Assembly: GCA_024692925.1 (NCBI GenBank)
Contig: JAILLX010000048.1
Location: forward strand, 1-14,169
Source: a bacterium
Lineage (GTDB): Bacteria; Pseudomonadota; Alphaproteobacteria; Rs-D84; CACZYB01
DNA: 14,169 nucleotides
Reading direction: 5' to 3'
The translations under genes were made by a program, and so were the position numbers. Positions 6,687-11,690 of the stretch are shown in pieces. The notes under the pieces were generated by a model. The model saw only the letters and a program-made list of their open reading frames with translations, had not been told where the DNA came from and did not search any database. Each line of letters begins with the position of its first letter. The first letter of the stretch is position 1.

Positions 6687-7508
6687 ATGAAGCTACGAAA
6701 ATTTATATCAACAACGACATTACTTCTTGCAAGTACACCGGTAATGTCTTCTAGTTCAATTTCAATGTGTGTTGCATGCGAGGCTGGGACTTACTCTGCT
6801 GGTGGTACAGCCACAACATGTACCCCATGTCCTGCCGGTCAGTACCAAAATCAAACCGGTGCAACAAGTTGTAAATCGTGTCCAGCTGGAACTTATTCCA
6901 AGGCAGGTTCAACAAGTTGTACAAAGTGTCCAGCAGGATATACATCTCTTGAAGGGGCTAAAACTTGTTCTGCTTTATCATGTTCTTACACTTATACATG
7001 TACAGGTCAATATGGTGCAGGCAATTATGGTGGATATAGTAGTTATTCCTCTTCTAAAATAACAGCAAGTGGTCATTTTTCAATTGGTTTTGATAGTACG
7101 CACTGTACTACAGATTCAGCAGGAAGTGCAGGTATGACAATAAAAATATCTAATGGTGCTTGTTCTTCAACTACTTTGAAGAAAGGAGGTTCTGTATCTT
7201 GTACTTGTGGAGCAACAACTTCAGTTTGTCAAGTTTCTTTTACAAGTTATGGATACTATACTCAATCTAGTAGTGGTACATATGGAGCTAGTGTTGATTT
7301 ATGTAAAGGTTCATCTAATGGAACATTAACAGGTAGAGGCCTTTCTATACCTTCAGGTTCAAGTGCTTCAGTGTATACTTGTGTTAATTCAATACAAACA
7401 CTTGGTGGGGCAACATGTACATATAAAAGCGGTAATACAAATATTTCTATGACAGAAAAATCTACAATTACTGACACTCCTAGAACAATAACATGTACTT
7501 GTCCATAA
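6687..7508 (+). CDS. Secreted protein with tandem GCC2/GCC3-like repeats and a novel cysteine-rich C-terminal domain
   Basis: A 273-residue protein with a signal peptide nearly the same as that of the preceding gene (MKLRKFISTTTLLLASTPVMS). Residues about 28-95 hold tandem repeats with the core CPAGTYSKAGSTSCTKCPAG, a clear GCC2/GCC3-type pattern otherwise common in eukaryotic cell-surface proteins. The remaining 175 residues are rich in Ser, Thr, Gly and Tyr, with regularly spaced cysteines (SCSYTYTCTG, VSCTCG, TCTCP at the very end). I do not recognise this domain. GGGGG at 6673-6677 lies nine bases before the ATG. It is the last gene of the cassette and is closed by a terminator. No membrane anchor is visible. 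The near-identical start to the previous gene shows recent duplication of at least the leader. Confidence 0.85.
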   Translation: MKLRKFISTTTLLLASTPVMSSSSISMCVACEAGTYSAGGTATTCTPCPAGQYQNQTGATSCKSCPAGTYSKAGSTSCTKCPAGYTSLEGAKTCSALSCSYTYTCTGQYGAGNYGGYSSYSSSKITASGHFSIGFDSTHCTTDSAGSAGMTIKISNGACSSTTLKKGGSVSCTCGATTSVCQVSFTSYGYYTQSSSGTYGASVDLCKGSSNGTLTGRGLSIPSGSSASVYTCVNSIQTLGGATCTYKSGNTNISMTEKSTITDTPRTITCTCP

Positions 7509-7529
7509 TTTTTCTTTTTCCTAAGGATA

Positions 7530-7557
7530 CCCCCTTTTATAGGGGGATTTTTTTAGA
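7530..7557 (+). terminator. Intrinsic terminator of the cysteine-rich cassette
   Basis: CCCCCT pairs with AGGGGG over a short T-rich loop and is followed by A and seven T. The reverse complement has only a short T run, so it acts mainly on the plus strand. Confidence 0.8.
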
Positions 7558-7570
7558 TTTTGATATCCAT

Positions 7571-7628
7571 CGTCACCCTGAACTTGTTTCAGGGTCTTTT
7601 TCAGATCCCGAAATAAATTCGGGATGAC
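7571..7628. repeat. Palindromic repeat, unit A (two hairpins)
   Basis: ACCCTGAA (7575-7582) pairs with TTCAGGGT (7588-7595); ATCCCGAA (7605-7612) pairs with TTCGGGAT (7618-7625); outer GTCA (7572-7575) and TGAC (7625-7628) enclose both. The 'CCTGAACTTGTTTCAGG' core is a well-known type of dispersed palindromic element in alphaproteobacterial genomes. Translations of it give spurious proteins such as HPEFISGSEKDPETSSG. Confidence 0.8.
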
Positions 7629-7655
7629 AGGGGGAGGTCTGGACGACTCTAATAT

Positions 7656-7684
7656 TGTCATTCCGGACCTGATCCGGAATCCAT
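7656..7684. repeat. Palindromic repeat, unit B
   Basis: ATTCCGGA (7660-7667) pairs with TCCGGAAT (7673-7680) over a CCTGA loop, preceded by TTGTC. The GTCATTCCGGA-loop-TCCGGAATCC pattern recurs in many alphaproteobacterial genomes. The sequence from here to 7781 contains no gene; a stretch near 7708 (GGATTGCCACGCC) may be the edge of another degenerate unit. Confidence 0.75.
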
Positions 7685-7781
7685 AATGAAAAAATATTAG
7701 AACTGGATTGCCACGCCAACCCGATAAAAACAAGAGTATAAAAAGTAGTAAGTGAAACCAACGCGACAAAAGATGAATATA

Positions 7782-7858
7782 TGGTGCACCCAAGAGGATT
7801 CAAACCTCTGACCTTTGGTTCCGGAAACCAACGCTCTATTCAGCTGAGCTATGGGTGC
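7782..7858 (-). tRNA. tRNA-Arg (anticodon CCG)
   Basis: Read on the minus strand: acceptor GCACCCA/TGGGTGC, D arm GCTC/GAGC, anticodon stem TTGGT/ACCAA with loop TTCCGGA (anticodon CCG), T arm AGAGG-TTTGAAT-CCTCT, discriminator A, encoded CCA. It reads the arginine codon CGG. No clear terminator follows; the nearest hairpins are the palindromic repeats. Confidence 0.96.
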
Positions 7859-7866
7859 ATATTTTT

Positions 7867-7894
7867 ATTATATAACAATCTTAGATTTTTGCAA
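7867..7894 (-). promoter_or_regulatory. Promoter of tRNA-Arg
   Basis: On the minus strand TTGCAA (7889-7894) and TATAAT (7867-7872) are 16 bases apart, placing the start right at the tRNA 5' end. Confidence 0.65.
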
Positions 7895-7935
7895 AATTTT
7901 TTTCAAAATCCCTTTATTTTAAGAAAAAATAATGA

Positions 7936-7941
7936 TATAAT
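7936..7941 (+). promoter_or_regulatory. -10 box of mipZ promoter
   Basis: TATAAT at 7936-7941 is perfect; the -35 region (TTTATT at 7913-7918) is weak. The transcript would begin very close to the GGAGAG ribosome-binding site (7949-7954). Confidence 0.45.
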
Positions 7942-7959
7942 GACAAACGGAGAGAAAAA

Positions 7960-8769
7960 ATGACAAATGCTAAGGTTATTGTAGTAGGTAACGAAAAGGG
8001 TGGAAGTGGTAAATCTACACTTTCCATACATCTTGCTATATCCTATCTTTATTCGGGATATAAGGTGGCTACTATTGACCTTGATGGAAGGCAGGGAACA
8101 CTTACTCATTACATCGAAAATCGTGTAAGGTATGCCGAAGAAAACAAGTTAAACCTTCCTATGCCGGAACATCTTGTTGTGACACCATCTCAATTTTCAA
8201 ATAAGCGTAGTTCCGAGGAGGATGAAGAACAGCTTGATGCGGAAATTCAGGATTTAAAAAACGAATATGATATAATCATTATTGATACACCTGGAACATT
8301 CAGCCATCTTTCCAATGCGGGACACAAAAACGCTGATATTTTGGTGACACCGGTTAATGACAGTCTTGTCGATATTGATGTGATTGCGAACATTGATCCT
8401 AATTCAAAGGAGATTATTTCGGAATCACAGTATACTACAAACATTCGTGAAATTCAGAAAAAACGTGCCGAACTTGGTATGGCGGATTTAAGGTGGATTG
8501 TGCTAAGAAATCGTATTTCCCATATTGATGCGAAGAATAAACGTGAGGTTGACGCAATACTTAAACGACTACAGGAACAACTTGGGTTCACATATATTTC
8601 TGGTATCGGTGAAAGGGTTGTTTACCGTGAAATGTTTTTAAAGGGTCTTACTATTCTTGATTTGTTAAAGATTAAAAACGAGGAAATTTCCATTTCGCAT
8701 ATTGCCGCAAAAAATGAACTTTTGACTGTGCTTAATACAATAAACATTCCACTTAAACAGGATATATAA
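7960..8769 (+). CDS. mipZ: MipZ, ParA-type ATPase that positions the division site
   Basis: MipZ forms a gradient from ParB at the poles and inhibits FtsZ assembly, so that alphaproteobacteria divide near midcell. The 269-residue protein starts VIVVGNEKGGSGKSTLSIHL, with the deviant Walker A KGGSGKST at residues 13-20. ATIDLDGRQGT at about 37-47, the DTPG Walker B region at 109-112 and PVNDSLVDID at 131-140 follow. The MipZ-specific C-terminal half is also present: WIVLRNRISHIDAKNKR, then GERVVYREMFLKGLTILDL near 222-240. These features separate it from ParA and Soj, which lack them. It has its own promoter and terminator, and no parAB neighbours. GGAGAG lies five bases before the ATG. Confidence 0.93.
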   Translation: MTNAKVIVVGNEKGGSGKSTLSIHLAISYLYSGYKVATIDLDGRQGTLTHYIENRVRYAEENKLNLPMPEHLVVTPSQFSNKRSSEEDEEQLDAEIQDLKNEYDIIIIDTPGTFSHLSNAGHKNADILVTPVNDSLVDIDVIANIDPNSKEIISESQYTTNIREIQKKRAELGMADLRWIVLRNRISHIDAKNKREVDAILKRLQEQLGFTYISGIGERVVYREMFLKGLTILDLLKIKNEEISISHIAAKNELLTVLNTINIPLKQDI

Positions 8770-8771
8770 AA

Positions 8772-8796
8772 GCGGGGTTTAACCCGCCTTTTTTAA
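8772..8796. terminator. Intrinsic terminator between mipZ and the PAP2 gene
   Basis: GCGGG (8772-8776) pairs with CCCGC (8783-8787), followed by C and six T on the plus strand. It overlaps the end of the converging PAP2 gene and may act in both directions. Confidence 0.8.
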
Positions 8797-9332
8797 AATG
8801 TAGTTTTGTATTCAATTTTTTGAACATCTTTATCCATTGCAAAAGAAATTTGATTATTGCTTTTATCATATTTGCTTACAAAAGCCCATGTAAATAATGC
8901 AGCAAGACCTGCTCCTGCAACAACATCGTGTACATGGTGGCGTTTTGCATCCACACGTTGATATCCAGTATATGTTGCAATCATATATGGAACAACAGCA
9001 TATTCTAAACCATACCTTTTATGTATGAACATAGCACCGGAAAAGGCACCAACCGCATGTCCACTTGGAAAAGATTCTTTTCTTTTTCCAGGTGTATAAT
9101 CAGGACGTTTTTCTTGAGTCACTTTTTTCAAAAATTCTGATGCAATTTGTGCTCCAATAGCAGAAATAAAAAGTTGATTTACACCCTCTGATGTTGGTTC
9201 GGCCACACTCATTCCCAAAGCATATAATGGAACACCCCAACGTCCAATATCGCTGACTGTTTGCGAACTTGCATTTGCCTTTATTGATAAAATAGTTGAA
9301 AGTATCGTTAAATAATAAAGTTTCTTACTCAT
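8793..9332 (-). CDS. PAP2-superfamily phosphatase (secreted or periplasmic)
   Basis: All three active-site motifs of the PAP2 acid phosphatases are present in this 179-residue protein: K69-x6-R76-P77, PSGH at 89-92, and R126-x5-H132-x3-D136. The histidines and arginines form the phosphoenzyme site that removes phosphate from lipid phosphates or similar substrates. In alphaproteobacteria such enzymes act on undecaprenyl pyrophosphate, lipid A phosphates or phosphatidic acid; the substrate here is unknown. A signal peptide (MSKKLYYLTILSTILSIKA, cleavage near residue 21) and hydrophobic helices near 111-124 and 137-150 place it at or beyond the inner membrane. GAAGGGAAG lies about five bases before ATG. 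A perfect terminator hairpin sits 24 bases upstream of the start, so transcription probably depends on the leader described separately. Confidence 0.9.
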   Translation of the reverse strand: MSKKLYYLTILSTILSIKANASSQTVSDIGRWGVPLYALGMSVAEPTSEGVNQLFISAIGAQIASEFLKKVTQEKRPDYTPGKRKESFPSGHAVGAFSGAMFIHKRYGLEYAVVPYMIATYTGYQRVDAKRHHVHDVVAGAGLAALFTWAFVSKYDKSNNQISFAMDKDVQKIEYKTTF

Positions 9333-9355
9333 TTGTCTTCCCTTCTTTTTAATTT

Positions 9356-9384
9356 AAAAAAAAGACTTCTAGTTAGTAGAAGTC
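9356..9384 (-). terminator. Perfect intrinsic terminator in front of the PAP2 gene
   Basis: On the minus strand GACTTCTA-CTAAC-TAGAAGTC forms eight perfect pairs (9377-9384 with 9364-9371), followed by eight T (9363-9356). It faces the PAP2 gene, whose ATG begins only 24 bases downstream. Confidence 0.85.
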
Positions 9385-9541
9385 GGGAAGTTCATCAGTC
9401 AGATAACTTTGACCTCGCTACCTTTAGAAAAGATAAACTTTTCCTATTGTATAGTAGCGACTTCCCGACAAAAGTCGGGAGACGTATCAGTAAAAACACG
9501 TATGTGCTAGCTATCAGGGAGATGAAGCCCTATTTACTAAC
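9356..9541 (-). ncRNA. Candidate structured leader or small RNA upstream of the PAP2 gene
   Basis: Read on the minus strand, nested complementary segments can close a multi-branched fold: GTTAGTA (9541-9535) with TACTAAC (9378-9372); TTCATC/GATGAA (9526-9521 with 9396-9391); GATAGCT/AGTTATC (9515-9509 with 9408-9402), whose single G-U pair exists only in this strand. Inside lie a TCCCGAC-TTTT-GTCGGGA hairpin (9480-9463, this orientation) and CGCTAC/GTAGCG with an inner GAAAAG/CTTTTC stem (9459-9416). The outermost helix uses bases of the terminator loop and stem, so the two cannot form fully at once. GTCGGGAAGT/ACTTCCCGAC (9382-9391 with 9460-9469, ten pairs) is a third, competing helix. The family is not recognised. 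It could be a riboswitch, an attenuator, a small RNA, or a degraded IS200/IS605-type end. Confidence 0.45.
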
Positions 9542-9617
9542 AATATGTCTTATCTTTTTTTCAAAAGACAAACAACAGGATAACAATCCTATTTGTAAAA
9601 ATCAAGAATTAAAAAAA

Positions 9618-9641
9618 AGCGGGTGTTTGCCCGCCTTTTTA
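9618..9641 (-). terminator. Terminator of the unknown helical protein gene
   Basis: GCGGG (9619-9623) and CCCGC (9630-9634) flank a short loop; on the minus strand a run of eight T follows, and on the plus strand five T, so it may be bidirectional. It ends a transcript from the gene at 9644-10165. Confidence 0.8.
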
Positions 9642-9643
9642 AT

Positions 9644-10165
9644 TTATTCAATCTTTAAACCTTTTTCCAGAAGATTAAATATATCTTGTTTCTCCTGTTC
9701 CTTATTTGCTTCATCCATCAATTTTTGAAGCTGTTGTTTATAAAATATAACTTCCGGTTTATCACCAGTTCTTATAAGTTTATAAACACTATTGATAAAA
9801 GGTTTATTTTTAAAATTGTTTTTTATTACAGAATAAGTATGTTTCAAACCTTCATCCTTTTTTATAAAAGGAATGTTATCATTTGGGTTATGTTCCCAAT
9901 CCACCTGCATTTTTCTATATGCAGTAAGAAGGGCATAAGGAATATAAAAGCTATCATCTTTTGCCATATTAAGAAGCGAAGAAATTTCAATTATTGTATT
10001 TCTTGCATCCTGATTTATTTCAACAAGATCTTCTGCAAGTTTCATTTTATCTTCTTTTGAAACAACAGCCTCACCGTTTTTATAACTTTCCTTTAGTCGT
10101 TTATAAACAGCCTCAGCTTCTTCGTTTGAGATGTTTATATTGTAATGATTACCCTGTATTACCAT
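9644..10165 (-). CDS. Hypothetical helical protein
   Basis: I do not recognise this 173-residue protein. It is rich in Lys, Glu, Asn and Gln and appears almost wholly alpha-helical (ISNEEAEAVYKRLKESYKNG, then EDKMKLAEDLVEINQDARNT). There is no signal peptide, membrane segment or cysteine, so it is probably a soluble cytoplasmic protein. The C-terminal third (about residues 136-170) is a charged, likely coiled helix. Its ribosome-binding sequence AAGGGGAA (10173-10180) overlaps the stop codon of the dehydrogenase gene upstream, and only 13 bases separate the two genes, so both are probably transcribed together. A terminator follows. Confidence 0.75.
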   Translation of the reverse strand: MVIQGNHYNINISNEEAEAVYKRLKESYKNGEAVVSKEDKMKLAEDLVEINQDARNTIIEISSLLNMAKDDSFYIPYALLTAYRKMQVDWEHNPNDNIPFIKKDEGLKHTYSVIKNNFKNKPFINSVYKLIRTGDKPEVIFYKQQLQKLMDEANKEQEKQDIFNLLEKGLKIE

Positions 10166-10178
10166 TTATAAATTCCCC

Positions 10179-11195
10179 TTAAAAATTAATTTTTTTACCC
10201 TTATTCATTGAATCAACAATTCCACAAAGAAGTGTTAATGATGAGATAGCTTCCTTTTCAGAAATAAGGAATGGTTTTCCATCAATCAATGTTTCAGCAA
10301 TGCTTTTGTAATATGGAGTATGTCCCTTTCCATAAACAGATTCCACATCATACGAAACATCACAGAATTGTTCGACATCATCCTCGAACTTCCAATCAAG
10401 AATTTTATTTAGGGCAACACCACCAACTTTTACCAAACCCTTTTCACCAATAATGGTAATACTTCCTTCATAATTTTCATTATAGGTAAGCACGGAAAGG
10501 TTAAGGTTTCCAATTATATTATTTTTCCATTCAATAATTGTTGAACCACAATCTTCGGTTTCAATTTTTCTTTCCCTTGTTTTTCCAAGAGTATATATTG
10601 ATTTAAGTGGGCTTTTTGCAAACCAATTCATAATATCAGTATAGTGAGAAGCCTGTGTAATAAAGGCACCGCCATCAATTTTCTTTGACCCATGCCATGC
10701 TGGTTTTGTATAGTAATCATCATCACGATACCAAAAAACATTTGATGTAATCATATATATTTTACCAAATGCACCAGCATCCAAAGCCTTTTTTACACAT
10801 TGAATTGTTGGATTAAATCTGTTTTGATGAATAAGGAATACATGCTTACCCTTTTTCTTTGCCAAAGAAATAAGTTTTTTACCTTCATTCAAACAAAGAG
10901 TTAATGGTTTTTCCACAATAACATTAATACCTGCTTTTAAAACTTTTCTTGCATTTTCATAGTGAAAACCATTTGGTGTACAAATACTTACGCAATCAAG
11001 TTTTTCAAATTTAAGCATATCATCAATATTTGTATATGGATTCGCCCCAGTTTTTTGTTGGGCTTTTTGTAAATTTGTTGGATTAACATCACAAACAGCG
11101 GCAATTTCCATAGTTTCGCTGTTATTTTTAATTGCATCAAAATGACAATCGGAAATTCGTCCACAACCGACGACTCCCATTCTTAATTTTTGCAT
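10179..11195 (-). CDS. Gfo/Idh/MocA-family dehydrogenase, sugar-nucleotide type
   Basis: This NAD(P)-dependent oxidoreductase has the N-terminal Rossmann motif GVVGCGRISDCH (residues 7-18, counted from the chosen start), SICTPNGFH near 71-79, and the catalytic EKP at 95-97. The C-terminal half has DGGAFITQASHYTD (174-187, with H184 and D187) and ends with a GEKGLVKVGGVALNKI block. That block is typical of WlbA/WbpB-like enzymes that oxidise the 3-position of UDP-GlcNAc or its uronic acid for surface polysaccharide synthesis. The substrate is therefore inferred. The start is the ATG at 11195: GGAGG lies five bases upstream, while the ATG at 11216 has no ribosome-binding site and would place GGAGG inside the gene. 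It has 338 residues. Confidence 0.88.
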   Translation of the reverse strand: MQKLRMGVVGCGRISDCHFDAIKNNSETMEIAAVCDVNPTNLQKAQQKTGANPYTNIDDMLKFEKLDCVSICTPNGFHYENARKVLKAGINVIVEKPLTLCLNEGKKLISLAKKKGKHVFLIHQNRFNPTIQCVKKALDAGAFGKIYMITSNVFWYRDDDYYTKPAWHGSKKIDGGAFITQASHYTDIMNWFAKSPLKSIYTLGKTRERKIETEDCGSTIIEWKNNIIGNLNLSVLTYNENYEGSITIIGEKGLVKVGGVALNKILDWKFEDDVEQFCDVSYDVESVYGKGHTPYYKSIAETLIDGKPFLISEKEAISSLTLLCGIVDSMNKGKKINF

Positions 11196-11218
11196 TTTTA
11201 CCTCCGTAATTGGCATAT

Positions 11219-11246
11219 ATTATAGCATATAAAATGTAAAAGTAAA
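11219..11246 (-). promoter_or_regulatory. Promoter of the Gfo/Idh/MocA gene
   Basis: Minus strand TTTACT (11241-11246) and perfect TATAAT (11219-11224) are 16 bases apart; the start would be about 11212, just upstream of the GGAGG at 11201-11205. Confidence 0.6.
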
Positions 11247-11264
11247 AGAAAAATCCTTATGAAC

Positions 11265-11290
11265 GAAAAAACCTCCCAAGCAGGGAGGTT
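11265..11290 (-). terminator. Intrinsic terminator of gapR
   Basis: Minus strand AACCTCCC (11290-11283) pairs with GGGAGGTT (11277-11270) over a TGCTT loop, followed by a T run (11269-11266). Confidence 0.85.
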
Positions 11291-11309
11291 CCTTCAAATA
11301 AACCATATA

Positions 11310-11552
11310 TTAAACATTAAGAGCAGTTCTATAAAGTTCTGTTACTTCATCAAGTTCTGTTCTATCTGCTTCATCAAGTTTTTTAAGTCTTAAAACGACT
11401 CTCATAATTTTTGGATCATAGCCAGTAGCTTTTGCTTCGGCATAGATTTCACGAATATCGCTACGGATATTTGCCATTTCTTCTTCTAATCTTTCGATTC
11501 TATCCATGAAACTTGAAAGTTCATCTGCGCGGATTCCATCTGTTTGTGCCAT
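11310..11552 (-). CDS. gapR: GapR-family DNA-binding protein (DUF2312)
   Basis: GapR is a small nucleoid-associated protein, essentially confined to alphaproteobacteria. It binds AT-rich, overtwisted DNA ahead of replication forks and highly transcribed genes, and aids topoisomerases. This 80-residue copy contains the conserved core: LSSFMDRIERLEEEMANIRSDIREIYAEAKATGYD (about 12-46), then PKIMRVVLRLKKLDEADRTELDEVTELYRTAL. That matches the coiled-coil and the basic clamp of the family. GGAG lies about seven bases before ATG. It is transcribed divergently from pyk across a very AT-rich gap with overlapping promoters, and it ends in its own terminator. The N-terminus is slightly shorter than in Caulobacter. 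Confidence 0.93.
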   Translation of the reverse strand: MAQTDGIRADELSSFMDRIERLEEEMANIRSDIREIYAEAKATGYDPKIMRVVLRLKKLDEADRTELDEVTELYRTALNV

Positions 11553-11589
11553 TTACATCTCCTTTTTTGTAAAAGTTAATAAAAATAAG

Positions 11590-11617
11590 TTGTAAAACTT
11601 AAAATATAATGTATTAT
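11590..11617 (+). promoter_or_regulatory. Promoter of pyk
   Basis: TTGTAA (11590-11595) and TATTAT (11612-11617) are spaced by 16 bases. The leader then runs about 70 A-rich bases to the AAAGGA ribosome-binding sequence. Confidence 0.45.
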
Positions 11618-11643
11618 ATTAGCCATAAAATTACTTAACTCAA
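11603..11643 (-). promoter_or_regulatory. Promoter of gapR, overlapping that of pyk, with an 18-bp palindrome
   Basis: On the minus strand TTGAGT (11638-11643) precedes TATAAT (11613-11618) at 19 bases, or TAATAT (11616-11621) at 16. The -10 shares bases with the divergent pyk -10. AATATAAT-GT-ATTATATT (11603-11620) is a perfect inverted repeat across both. Confidence 0.4.
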
Positions 11644-11690
11644 GTAAAAAAATAAAAAAAATAATTAACATAAACGAAAAGGATATAAAA

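Noticed and set aside
6277..7062. Out-of-frame open frames rich in His, Gln and Val within the cysteine-rich genes
   Set aside because: They are frame-shifted readings of the cysteine-repeat coding sequence.
7521..7803. Minus-strand open frames with VIPNLFRDLKK and HPEFISGSEKDPETSSG segments
   Set aside because: These are translations of the palindromic repeats; no ribosome-binding site or domain supports a gene.
7781..7963. Plus-strand open frame starting MVHPRGFKPLTFGSGN
   Set aside because: It is the antisense of tRNA-Arg, a well-known false protein, and ends in the mipZ promoter region.
9333..9728. Plus-strand open frame across the structured leader
   Set aside because: It crosses two terminator hairpins, has no ribosome-binding site and shows no domain.
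11196..11216. Upstream ATG of the Gfo/Idh/MocA gene adding seven residues
   Set aside because: The strong GGAGG lies inside this extension and serves the ATG at 11195; the extension is not part of the family fold.
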